A DNA stretch of 64,000 bases from Channa striata (Eukaryota > Chordata > Actinopteri > Anabantiformes > Channidae): NCBI GenBank assembly GCA_033026295.1, contig CM065184.1, positions 2,503,001-2,567,000 of the forward strand, given 5' to 3'. The notes below the pieces were generated by a model. The model was not told the DNA's origin. It searched no databases and saw only the letters and a list, made by a program, of their open reading frames with translations. This document shows positions 26,896-37,623 of this stretch, one piece after another. Position numbers and translations under genes: made by a program. The number at the start of each line of letters is the position of its first letter. The first letter of the stretch is position 1.

Positions 26896-27663
26896 AACAT
26901 TAAGCAGCTAACAAGCCAGATATTTTTCATAAGAGTTCAAAGGGAAATACAAGCACAACATGGGATGTGATATAAGACTTTAAGTTTTATTCTAACTCTA
27001 AATAAATGTTAAATATTGCTTATTGTCAGATGGACACATAAAAAAGCAAGCGCTCATTTGTCATTTTAGTTCAGAAGCTGATGATACTGAATGTTAGTTT
27101 TTTTTTTCTGATTATTTCCACTGCCACCAAATAGCAAACAATGGCTTCTTTGTTATTTTTTTGGTAGTATAAATTCCATAAATCTTCATACTTACATCAT
27201 TAAAAATCCTACTAACAGTGAGTTAAAGTAGAGATAGTCTTATCACCCTAACCTCCTTGAACTAAAAATGATTTAGGTCATCAGCAGCCGTTTTCAGAAA
27301 ATAACCGACCTTTGTCCCAGTAGAATAACGTGAACCAAATTAATTGGTAAGGAGAATAAATTAGTATGGGGCGATATTATAAGCCACCCACTGGGAGCTC
27401 CAAAATAGGCTTCCTCTCAGTGGGAGCCACTCTGGCTGAGAGAAAGAGAGGTGGAGAAATATGTCAGAGATTTAAGGGTACGGTCCAGGCCAAAAAGGCA
27501 AACTTTGTGAACTGACCCAACTGTAAAAACGTGGCTGGCTTCAGCCTGGGAAAACACACTTTTCATGGCCTTTTTGTGTCCTTGGATTTTTGTATTTGGA
27601 ACAGCAGGTTTTCCCCACAGCATTTATGTATCATATAACAAATCAATGGGAATTACTTATATT
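26896..27663. other. Intergenic, no supported gene
   Basis: AT-rich with T and A runs. Nothing recognisable. Confidence 0.45.
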
Positions 27664-27683
27664 AGAGTAATTGTGGATAATTT
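27664..27683 (+). repeat. Target-site duplication, left copy
   Basis: agag-T-aattgtggataattt. It repeats at 29641-29660 with one difference (T to C) and exactly brackets the LINE. Confidence 0.85.
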
Positions 27684-29640
27684 AAATCTAGCAACAGGGG
27701 TTGCAAACCAGGGACTTCCGTGCCGGTCCCAAGCCCGGATAAATAGAGAGGGTTGCGTCAGGAAGGGCATCCGGCGTAAAACTTGGTGGAAATGGGACTA
27801 CTGTTGGTCACTAGAAGGGTTCGTGGACAGAGAGAGAAGAGGAAAGGCAGGAGCATAAATCTGAGAGTAGGGACTCTTAACGTTGGAACAATTACAGGGA
27901 AAGGTAGAGAGCTGGCAGACATGATGGAGAGAAGGAAGGTTGATGTACTGTGTGTGCAGGAGACGAGGTGGAAGTCAGCAAAGCACGTAGTATTGGAGGA
28001 GGATACAAACTGTTCTACCATGGTGTGGATAGGAAGAGAAACGGAGTAGGAGTGATCCTGAAGGGGGAGTTTGTGAACAATGTTCTAGAGGTGAAAAGAG
28101 TCTCAGACAGGGTGATGAGCCTAAAGCTAGAAATTGAAGGGGTGATGGTGAACGTAGTCAGTGGGTATGCTCCACAAGTTGGCTGTGACTTAGAAGAGAA
28201 GGAGAGATTCTGGAGTGAGTTTGATGAGGTTGTAGAGAGTATCCCCAGAGGTGAGAGAGTAGTTGTTGGCGCAGACTTCAATGGGCATGTTGGCGAGGGG
28301 AACAGAGGTGATGGGCAGGTTTGGTGTAAAGGAAAGGAATCCAGAAGGATAGATGGTGGTGGACTTTGCTAAGAGGATGGAAATGGCTGTAGTGCAGAAC
28401 TGCAGCAACTACAGAGGGATAAAGCTAATGAGCCACACAGTGAAGCTGTGGGAAAGAGTAGTGGAAGCCAAATGTAGGAAGGAGGTGAACATTTGTGAGC
28501 AGCAGTATGGTTTCATGCCCCTTAAGAGCACCACTGATGCCATTTTGAGATTGATGGAAAAGTACAGAGATGGTCAGAAGAAGCTGCATTGTGTCTTTGT
28601 GGATTTAGAGAAGGCATATGATAGGGTGCCGAGGGAGGAGCTGTGGTACTGTATGAGGATGTCGGGAGTGGCAGAGAAGTACGTCAGAGTAGTTCAGGAC
28701 ATGTATGAGAGGAGCATGAGGGTGGTGAGATGTGCAGGTCAGACAGAGGAGTTCAAGGTGGAGGTGGGACTACACCAAGGATCGGCTTTGAGTCCCTTCT
28801 TGTTTGCTATGCTGATGGACAGGTTGACAGATGAGGTCAGACAGAAATCTCCCTGGACAATGATGTTTGCAGATGACATTGTGATTTGCAGTGAGAGTAG
28901 AGAGCAGGTGGAGGAACAGCTGGAGAGATGGAGTTTTGCTCTGGAAAGAAGAGGTATGAAAGTCAGTCGTAGTAAGACAGAAGACGTGTGTGTAAACGAG
29001 AGGGAGCAAGGTAGAAGTGTCAGGTTACAGGGGGCTGAGGTGAAGAAGGTGCAGGAGTTTAAGTACTTGGGGTCAACAGTTCAGTCTGATGGGGAGTGTG
29101 TAAAAAAGGTGAAGAGGCGAGTGCAGGCAGGTTGGAGTGGGTGGAGGAAAGTGTCAGGTGTGTTGTGTGACAGAAGAGTGTCAGCAAGACTCAAAGGAAA
29201 GGTGTACAGGACAGTGGTGAGACCAGCTCTGCTCTATGGGTTAGAGACAGTAGCAGTGAGAAAGAGACAAGAGGCAGAGATGGAAGCAGCAGAGATGAAG
29301 ATGTTGAGGTTCTCCTTAGGAGTGACAAGGTTGGACAGAATTAGGAACGAGCTCATCAGAGGGACAGCGCACGTTGCCTGTGTTAGCAACAAAGTCAGAG
29401 GCCAGATTGAGATGGTTTGGACATGTGCAGAGGAGGGACAGTGATTATATTGGTAGAAGGATGTTGGAGAGGGAGCTGCCAGGCAAGAGGGCGAGAGGAC
29501 GACCAAGGAGGAGATATATGGACGTTCTAACAGAGGACATGAGGTTAGCTGGTGTCAGAGAGGAAGATGCCCAGGATAGAGTGAGGTGGAAAAGGATGAT
29601 TTGCTGTGGCGACCCCTGATGGGAAAAGAGTAGTAGTAGT
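27684..29640 (+). mobile_element. RTE-clade non-LTR retrotransposon, internally deleted and frameshifted
   Basis: A LINE copy flanked by 20-bp target-site duplications. From the left: a 5' region with the 'gggcatccggcgtaaaa' motif; an APE-type endonuclease (LRVGTLNVGTITGKG, VLCVQETRWK, VVSGYAPQVGC, GADFNGHVGEG) split over at least two frames (27783 to about 28370); then a jump near 28395 from the endonuclease straight into NYRGIKLMSHTVKLWERV of the reverse transcriptase. The missing part covers the endonuclease C-terminus and the first RT blocks. Remaining RT includes FVDLEKAYDRV, QGSALSPFLFA and the catalytic FADD (28866-28877). A frameshift near 29375 leads to a C-terminal RWFGHVQRRDSDYIGRRM segment ending at about 29619. 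The element closes with gcgacccctgatgggaaaag and a (TAG)n tail. It cannot encode an intact protein, but RT regions remain readable, so the insertion is fairly recent. Confidence 0.92.
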
Positions 29641-29660
29641 AGAGCAATTGTGGATAATTT
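29641..29660 (+). repeat. Target-site duplication, right copy
   Basis: agag-C-aattgtggataattt, directly after the (TAG)n tail; 19 of 20 bases match the left copy. Confidence 0.85.
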
Positions 29661-29994
29661 GAAAAGCCCTAAAAACCTGCCGTACAGCAGCTACCCAGCA
29701 CCAAAAAAAGGCAATCGATGTTTGTTTGTAATTGGTGTCTGGAAATCTAAAATGAGGGTAGCAGTACTTTACAATGATGCTCTCATACCCTACAGGAAAA
29801 TAGCAAGAATTCAATTAAAACAAGCGTGTGAGAATGTAATTAATTTTTTTTATTTATTTATTTACATAAAGTAATTTTGTTCTCACATTTTAACTGGGAC
29901 ACAGTTGGATTCCTGTGTCTTTGCACTCAGTTAGTTATGCAATCCAGCTTTGTTCAGCTTGTTGTACAATTTAAAAGATCATTTAATTTTTAAA
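29661..29994. other. Intergenic, nothing recognised
   Basis: AT-rich sequence with no coding or repeat signal seen. Confidence 0.45.
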
Positions 29995-30360
29995 TAAATC
30001 ACCATACACTGCTTCCTCACAGCAAGAAGGTTGTGGGTTCGTGCCTCAGCCCACCGTGGCCTTTGGCCCTTGGTAGGTTTGCAGGTTCTCCCTGTGCTAG
30101 CGTGGATTTCCTACGGGAGCTCTGGTTTCGTCCTACAGTCTAAAGACATGTGGGGTTAACTGGTGACTTCAAATTGCCCATAGGTTTGAATGCGACTGTA
30201 AATGTTTGTCTGTCTGTGTATGTCACTCTGTGGCCCTGAGATAGACTGGAGACGTGTTCAGGGTGGACCCCACCTCTTGCTTATTGACAGCTGGGATACG
30301 CTTCAACCCCCCCGCGACGCAAATAAGATAAGTGGTGACAGATTCTGGATGGATCAACAT
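29995..30360 (+). mobile_element. SINE-like dispersed repeat, longest copy in the window
   Basis: Head: cctcacagcaagaagg and GGGTTCGTGCCTCAG (box-B-like). Body: gcaggttctccctgtgctagcgtgg, cctacagtctaaagacatg, a tggtgacttcaaattgcccataggtttg segment, and tggccctgagatagactgg. Tail: ccccgcgacgcaaataagataagtggtgacag, then ctggatggatc. Order and wording match a very common teleost repeat ending in TGGATGGA units; I do not assign a family name. Box A is missing. Confidence 0.75.
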
Positions 30361-32927
30361 GTAGAAACTTAAACCAACAATGAACTGTCTTTACTCACAT
30401 TTGCTTACTTGCCAGCCTGCAGCCTAAACTACCTTTATTGTCTGAGCCATAGACCTCAAGTGTCCAAAAACACACTGCTGCACTCTATAACATATTTCAA
30501 CCTTTCAAAATGTGATTAACATAAATATTGTCCACCCACGACCCTAAACACGATAGGTGGTTACAGATAATTGATGGATGGATATTATAATATTGTCAAC
30601 GGGAGCTTGTGCGGCTGTGGTACAAGGATATGCAGATTCAGAGCATGTTTGGCAACGTTTGTTAAAAATATTTTGACCACACTTTTTGAAATGAAGAAAT
30701 ATGTCACCCAGTCGAGTGGTGTGTCTGGCTGTTATCTTTTAATTGTGTTTTGATAAAAATAGTCTATCCTGCACACAAAGCTAATCTAGAACTGCGGGCT
30801 GACAACTTACAAAACACGAATAGACAGGATTTAGTGTTGGTACATATTAACATTTTATGGTGAGTGAGGAAAATATCATTTGTTAAAAAAAAAACGGAAA
30901 ACAGAAAAAGCGACCAAACACAAGATCAGACCAAAGAGAAGATTCTATGTTGGCTTTAGCATCTCCATGGTGATTAAAGATTCATTTAGATAATAAATGA
31001 AGTTATGCTTTAAGCTACATACTTAATAATAAAGTACTAGGCTAGATAATACGCATTGTAGATAGATTTAGGGGTGAAGTAGGAGGGGGGACCTTTTACC
31101 CTGCTGCAAACAAGGACAAACAAATGGCAGTAAAGGACATGTAGTAAGATGCACTGTAAGGTGCCGTCACAGTAGAGCAGACACGGTAAACTGTCCACAA
31201 AAGTTTCCCAACAATAGAGAAGATGCAAGAAAGTCCTCTCCAAGGTGACCCCACCTCAATAAACACAATGAAGTGCCCCAACAATGAGCAAACGAAAATA
31301 GCCTTCACACGTTTTTGCCCCTGCCCCACAGGCAGCCTAAGTCCATCGCTGTTTTGTATTGTGAATTAGGGATTAACATATCCTAACATATTAACATATC
31401 CTAATTTCTTATTACAGTTAATATAATCATCAGGTGTGATGGACTCACAGTGCCGATACTATGAGTTTCTTCTGACCTTCAATTCCTATGTGATGAGAAC
31501 ACAGAAACTATTTATAGAATAACTTGTTGTGTGAGGAACATGCAACACAAGTATATGCTTTGAAAACACAGAGATACATATTTTAATGGGAATCCTCCAC
31601 TGACAACTACTACTCAACTTTCTGCATGCATAAGAAGGCATGGGGTCTTATGGAAATGTAAATGTTTTTATTGCACAAAACATTTATATATTATTAAATT
31701 TATATAAGCATTCAATAAAAATGGAAATGCTCTGCTCATGTTGCTTTTTTGTTCTAACAAGAGGGATATAATATTGTCAAAAGAGCAAAACAGTAGCCTG
31801 TGTTCCAGGGTTTTGTAGGTTTTAGAATGTAAGAAATGATAGCAGTGAAAGTTGTGTGATTAGAATAGTCGTACAATTATTTCCCTCATAGACAAATTCG
31901 AAGAATAAAATTCTTCTCTATTTTAACGGTTTCAATGCTAGAACATACTTTCTCAGTGTATGTGCCTTTGGGGCTTCAACTCTCCACACACTTGTCTGCT
32001 GAGGTTTACATTATATAACATCTTTGGCATATTTTTTAGCAGTGATATGGTCCATAATTCACTGCTGTTTTGTTGTTGAACATTACAGTGATTTAGTATT
32101 AGTTTTGGGCCTTGTTCCTTGCACACATAGATGTATCGGAATTATTTGAATGTTTTAATGGTAATATGTACCAAAGATGACACAAGCCTCGAATGCTTTT
32201 CATATCCATTATTCTCAAATTGCTCAACTATTTGTCCACACACTTCCTCACCGAGCGATGGACCTTACTCCATACTTACTTTGTAGTCTTTTGTTGGCCC
32301 AAATTAAACTTTGGAAAAACAGAGTTTGTACGTGCATGCAATGTTATCTGTAAATAAACTACAGCTTCAGGTAATAAGTTTGATAATTCACTAAAGAAAC
32401 ATATAAAAGTTTGTTCAAACAATGTGAAATTACTGTAGGCAAACATTTTTTGTGATATGGATATCTGTCAGAAAGACATAAATCATCGTGTCACAGATAC
32501 AACTTAATAGACATATGCTTTCAACTGTCTTCACAGCACGGAAGAGCTCACAGAAAGTCATTACGCTAATAAAACTCTTTTCTCATGGTAAATTCCCACG
32601 TTAACAAAGCTGGCTGTCTTGGGATACATACATCACGTCTTCATCCCCGTGACCAAATCCTGGAGTTCAACTGGACAAGAAACTTTACGTCAAGCGACTC
32701 TTAAGACATCCTTTCATTGCTGAATCCAGACTCCTTTTGAGACATGAGAAAGCATGATTATTTCCAGGTTTGTCTATTTATAGAAAAGCGAATTTAAGCA
32801 GCAGAGAGATGGGGGTCAAAGTGCACATACTTGCTTGCAGTCAGGAATTCCAACATAATTTTTTCCATTACCCAGTGTGCAGAAGGAGGGGCTACTGGCC
32901 TGTGCGTAGAACTTCTTTATCAGCAAT

Positions 32928-32972
<45 letters not shown>

Positions 32973-33319
32973 CTTTACCCCCTCCTTGCCTTCCCACTGT
33001 GGGATATCCTGCCTGGAGCTAACGGTGTAGTATTTACTGACCCTCATGGAACACATTACCTGAGCTGTTATCTGTGTGCACACAGATCTCCATATATACT
33101 CTGTTTGTCCTGTTATTTTTAGGCCATTTCCACTTGCTTTCCATTTAAGCTGCTTGATTTGCAGGAAGAAGAATGTTGGAGACATGAAATCCTACAGAGC
33201 AACATGACAGCTGCGATACAGCTGGCTGGGCTTCATGGTTGATCTGAAATGTAGTTTTGAAGGCACTGATTGGGATATACATCTATATACATCTAATACA
33301 CACATCTATGGTCTGTGTA
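30361..33319. other. Intergenic, no supported gene
   Basis: About 30537-30586 is a detached tail of the SINE-like repeat (gaccctaaacacgataggtgg, then atggatggat). A CA microsatellite is at 32931-32968. The rest is AT-rich without coding signal. Confidence 0.5.
32931..32968. repeat. (CA)n microsatellite
   Basis: Nineteen CA units. Confidence 0.97.
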
Positions 33320-33700
33320 ATAACACTAAAGCTTCTGAGCCAGGAAACACCTAGCTTAGCTTAGCATCAAGGCTCAAAACAGATTGACACTAGCGTGAGT
33401 CAGCTGTCTAAAAGTAAAAAAATGAAGGTTGCATGAAAAATGTGTTAATTAGTGTTTGCAGGTGGCCAAAGGTAAAAATATTGTTGAATGGGCTAGCTGA
33501 TACCGCCGCTTCTAGGCTAAGCTAACCAGTTACTGCTTCCAGCTACATAATGACAAACACATGAAGAAAACCAGAGTTTCTATCTTCTTACCTACTGCAA
33601 CTCTTGGCATGAAAGCTAAGTTTATTTAATAAGTTGTTAAATTATTTACTTTACTAGCAAACTGCCTCACAAAAGATTAATGATTTACAAATAGTTATGG
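33320..33700. mobile_element. Dispersed teleost repeat, probably a non-autonomous DNA transposon remnant
   Basis: Diagnostic pieces: acctagcttagcttagcatcaaggctc, agtcagctgtctaaaagtaaaaa, attagtgtttgcagg, and the mirrored ggctaagctaaccagttactgcttccagctaca followed by tctatcttcttacctactgcaactcttggcatgaaagc. I recognise this order from a repeat common in percomorph fish. Family name and exact ends are uncertain, and no transposase is present. Confidence 0.5.
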
Positions 33701-34522
33701 GTACAAATGTGGACGCTAAGCATTTAGCATGCTACAGAGAGTGCAGAAAGAAGCTCACGCTAACGTTACTATTGTCCCAGTTAGTTAGCATGTGTGCAGA
33801 TAACTCAGCAGAAATAGCGAATTCAGAAATGTCAACAAACATTTATGACCAAATATTTTAAGACATGACCTGACCTTCACTGCACTACTTAGGTATTTCC
33901 CAAAACGTGGCCATAATTCATCCGAAGATTTGCTTCGTTATTTTTCGTCTGCCTGATCTTCTTCATCCTTCGTCTCTCCTTTCCTTCTTTCCTTTTCTGC
34001 CTATTAAGGTCACTGCTAATGATATTTATTTTTCCTTCAATTTCCTCCTGATCAAAACTATTAGCCCCGAGTGACTTTCTGTTAGCATACAAAGCGAGAT
34101 AATGTTAACTCAATGTACTTCATTTCCTGTGATAATAGTGCGTTGCAATAAAGAATTGAAAGGTCTGTCTGATCTGTTTTTAATTAAACCAAAATACACA
34201 CACAATAGCAACAACCCTGATTTCTTCCTTGTCGAATGTTAACATTAGCCTCTTGATGTGTTGGAACGACTGAATATAGACATTCTGTGGCATATCTTGT
34301 TCACACATTCAGAACACAGTGAGATACCATATAAATAAACATACACTTATGCAAACACAGTCACAACATGAGAGTCACACACACACACACACACACACAG
34401 TCATGCCAGACACAGCTGTGACCACTCCGGTTTTGGCGATATTCTCTCAGCTCTCTTCAAAGACTCTTAGTGAGCCATGACTGCGGTAACCCTCTCCAAA
34501 CTACACACACACATGCAACCAA

Positions 34523-34561
<39 letters not shown>

Positions 34562-35709
34562 GTAGTACTGTTTAAATTAATAGCTGCATGAGCCATCCGT
34601 TGCCAGCCTTTCCTTCTGTCATCTCTGCGCAGCTGGACACTCACTGAATGTGGTGACATACAGTACACACAAAATAAATTAAAGGCAACATTGATGGAGG
34701 CCTAAATATTCATTTAATTTAGCTAAAGTTAGCTTTCACTAAACCTGTTCCCCTTATCTGTTTTCATTGGAACAGGAGCTCATTGCACCTTTATCCAGAA
34801 TGTCATGTGCCTGCCCGTAGGTGACCTCGAAATACCTTTAACTGGAGAGCGCTATTTATGGTTCCCAGGCTCCCTCAAAACCATCAGGGGAGATCACATC
34901 ATGCTGTGTGAAAAGCTTGTCTGTAATTAAAACATGACAGGCTGTGAATGATTGTGGCGTGTCATACTGCGCTCCTGCCAGATGTTAAGTTTCAGAAGCT
35001 CAAAGGTCAAAGTAAAATCACTGATCATCCTAATTTCCAAAATGTGGTGACAGCTGCCAGCTAATTAATAGTTCTGCACATGTTTTACAGTATGAAGTTT
35101 TCTTAACCTCTGCTTCCTATAATATTATGTACTCTCCAGTCATGTTTCAGATGAGCTTACTCGTGTTTTCCCAGCTTAGCCCAAAGCTTGTGTATGTAAA
35201 CCGGTGAGATAGTGCCGAATGGGCAATGCATTGCTAACAAACAGGTTTTGTGATGCTGCAATAGGCCAATATGATCTATTGTCTTTCTGAATAATCCATT
35301 ACACATGAGTTTGTTTGTGTCTCTGAGCACCCTTGGCAAAATTCAGTCATGCAGGATTTGGATTTGGTTTCCACTCTCATGCGAATATTTCCAAGATCTT
35401 CCTGCCAAATCCTAACTAACCCTTCGTTATTTCAAAGAGTGCATGTGTGCATGTCCACATTTGGCAGAATCTGTTTAGGTATATGCACGGGTTTCAAACA
35501 CACACATAGTGGGGAAGAGAAATGATAGTCTAAGTGCTGTAACACAACATGTTAGCGCATGTGCCTCATGCCACAATCATGTTTGCTTCCTGCCATTGGT
35601 TACTGAGCGAGCCCAGTATCACCTTATAATGAAAAAGAGTCTTGTTGAGACTAATCAGAGCATGCAAGGATGAAACTGCGTATCCACTCTTACAAAAATC
35701 ACACCATGT
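33701..35709. other. Intergenic, no supported gene
   Basis: Two CA tracts (34376-34399, 34526-34557). About 34790-35060 is a non-repetitive, moderately GC-rich block with TAATTA-type sites and could be a conserved element. No coding frame. Confidence 0.5.
34376..34557. repeat. Pair of (CA)n microsatellites
   Basis: CA tracts at 34376-34399 and 34526-34557 are separated by about 125 bases of unique sequence. Confidence 0.95.
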
Positions 35710-35872
35710 TGTATTATTATATAAGTTAAGTCATTGACTATTTATGGATTTACTGTGTATTCCACGTGTGCCTGTGTTTTACGCTGCACTGTGAGCTCCC
35801 TGAGAAACAACACTTGTATGACTCATGCATACATGGAAATGCCAAATAAAGCTGACTTGACTTGACATGAGT
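35710..35872 (+). mobile_element. LINE 3'-tail fragment ending in (GACTT)n
   Basis: Ends aaatgccaaataaagctgacttgacttgaca: an AATAAA-like motif followed by a short pentamer repeat, the usual 3' end of CR1/L2-group LINE copies in fish. The upstream part lacks recognisable protein sequence. Confidence 0.55.
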
Positions 35873-36929
35873 TTGTGTTTTATTTTTTTGCAATAATGAA
35901 TACAATAGAGATAACTGCAAGCTGTTTACACAATAGGCAATTTGGACACCAGGCATTTACAAAAGATGCGTCATAGTATAAGAAGCACAGGTGTTACTAA
36001 TTCCATTCTAACAATGTGTCCACAGTGTTTAACTCTTCCAGTCAGCAATGACAACGGGACAAAAAGCCTGCGTGCACATTGCCATTCAGCCATGATGCAT
36101 TTCATTATTTATATCAGTGCTTTTCTGTGGCAAGTCAGATATATTTATACTGTGGAAAACAAGTGAAGTGTCTCATTCTGTGAACTGCTCTGTATATTTG
36201 TTTTTAGCTTGTGGACAAGCTATTGTAAAACTCGGCCATTTCCCATGCATATCCTTAGGGACTATTCTGGTAGTTCAGAGCCATAAGGTAAGCACTGAAC
36301 CACACTTTTTCATATCAGCTGTCATATTAATGACTCTATAAAGTATTAGAGTTTGCTTTCTTATTATAGATCAACACCCCACGCCCTTTGCAACTTGCAG
36401 CTTCTTCCACTTTGTATTTTTGCTGTAGAGGTTTTATAAAGACGTTCAGTTCTGGTGTATTTCAAGTGTTCTTCAGTTGCAAAGGAAAAATGGTTTAAAA
36501 ATGACACAGAACATGACGGATGATGGCGGATATTTTTGCAGTTATTTTTGCAGATAAATTTGCAGTCAAGTTCTTAAAAGGATGCTACACAGAACACATG
36601 CCTATGTATGTAAACCATCTGGAGTTTTTTGTTGTTCAACAATGAAGAGCAAAGAAGGAAAATCCCTAACAATGAGCAGAAGTAACTCTTCCACTAAACT
36701 TGCGTTACAACCTAATTACACCTGGTTCGTGCTTTGCATGATAGACTGACATGCCTGAACTCATTCAACTGGCCCAGAGGTTACGAGGGAAGCTTCATCT
36801 TCGGCCACTCTGACAACACACAAACCCACCGGTGTTTCAACTGCTATACACACACCGCAGACACGCACTATACAACGATGGCAACGTCTCTGGCACAAAC
36901 AGGAGGACAAATTCGAAAAAGGAACAAAC
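35873..36929. other. Upstream region of INPP5A, no supported gene
   Basis: AT-rich sequence grading into the CpG-rich promoter. Nothing coding. Confidence 0.5.
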
Positions 36930-37037
36930 GCTTTCACCGGGGTAGCCCAGGCGTGTCCGATAATGGACGCCGTGAGGTGAGGGGAAGCGTTGCCGTGTTT
37001 ACGGTGCGCTGGCCCTTTAAGACAGCCCCATGTTTCC

Positions 37038-37055
37038 ATTGGCACGGTGACGTCA
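37038..37055. promoter_or_regulatory. inpp5a: Inverted CCAAT box plus full CRE
   Basis: ATTGG at 37038-37042 (CCAAT on the minus strand, an NF-Y-type site) and palindromic TGACGTCA at 37048-37055 (CREB/ATF-type site), five bases apart. They lie about 490 bases before the INPP5A start codon. Sites are seen; use in vivo is inferred. Confidence 0.6.
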
Positions 37056-37326
37056 GAGCAGCGAAGGGCTCCAGCCTATCGTCTCCGAACGGCGAAAGCG
37101 ATGGTCCTGGCGGAGCGTCCTGCTGTAGGAGGGAGACTTTCACACTGCACAAAAGCGAGGGGAACACTCGTCGCTGGAATGAGCCGCAGCCCCCTGTCAC
37201 TCGCCGTGGATTAAAGCGGAAACTTTTCGGCATGGCCGTTACCGTGAAAAAGTAGCGCGAGAAGCAGCACGCGAATCGCCGCCGCCGACGGACCATCCGC
37301 TGCACAGCAACTCCTGGTAACGCTAG

Positions 37327-37344
37327 ATGCACGACCACCGCTAG
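37327..37344 (+). other. Upstream ORF 1 in the INPP5A leader (5 codons)
   Basis: ATG CAC GAC CAC CGC TAG. Relevant only if transcription starts upstream of it. Confidence 0.4.
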
Positions 37345-37353
37345 AAGAAAAAT

Positions 37354-37410
37354 ATGCTCCCGCCGAGCAGCCTCATCCCCGGCTTCAGTCGCAAACTCCC
37401 TGCGTTTTAA
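37354..37410 (+). other. Upstream ORF 2 in the INPP5A leader (18 codons)
   Basis: Begins ATGCTCCCG and ends in TAA at 37408-37410. It does not overlap the INPP5A start, so reinitiation downstream is possible. A third short frame (37232-37255) lies further upstream. Confidence 0.4.
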
Positions 37411-37545
37411 CCAGTTTAACCAGTGAGACGCTCGCCAGCCTCTGTTTCCTCGCCTCTTTTGCCCCCCCCCTCACCCCCCCGGCCCCCTCGCTTCTTCTCC
37501 GTAAAGTCGCCGTACAAGTCCCCGACCCACCTGCGAGGGAGAATC

Positions 37546-37623
37546 ATGGCAGGGAAGCTGACAGCGGCGCAGGGCACAGGGATACTGCTGGTGACCGCCA
37601 ACGTTGGATCACTGTTCGATGAT
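37546..37623 (+). CDS. inpp5a: INPP5A exon 1, N-terminal 26 codons
   Basis: Encodes MAGKLTAAQGTG followed by ILLVTANVGSLFDD, matching the N-terminus of type I inositol polyphosphate 5-phosphatase (mammalian MAGKAAAPGT-VLLVTANVGSLFDD). The enzyme removes the 5-phosphate from Ins(1,4,5)P3 and Ins(1,3,4,5)P4, ending IP3-driven calcium release; family members are held at membranes by a C-terminal prenyl group, not seen here. The first beta-strand and Asn of the 5-phosphatase fold (TANVGS) are present. The start is supported by homology, a strong context (A at -3, G at +4) and an in-frame stop at 37417-37419 with no ATG between. The exon ends on a complete codon at a consensus donor (GAT/gtgagt, 37624). 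Later exons, beginning with the PENLQKNW-type segment, were not found in the window. Confidence 0.92.

Noticed and set aside
27758..28408. Minus-strand frames over the LINE
   Set aside because: Antisense shadows of the endonuclease region.
36734..37255. 173-codon plus-strand frame before INPP5A
   Set aside because: It spans the CpG-rich promoter, where GC content suppresses stops on both strands (overlapping minus-strand frames exist too). No domain recognised.
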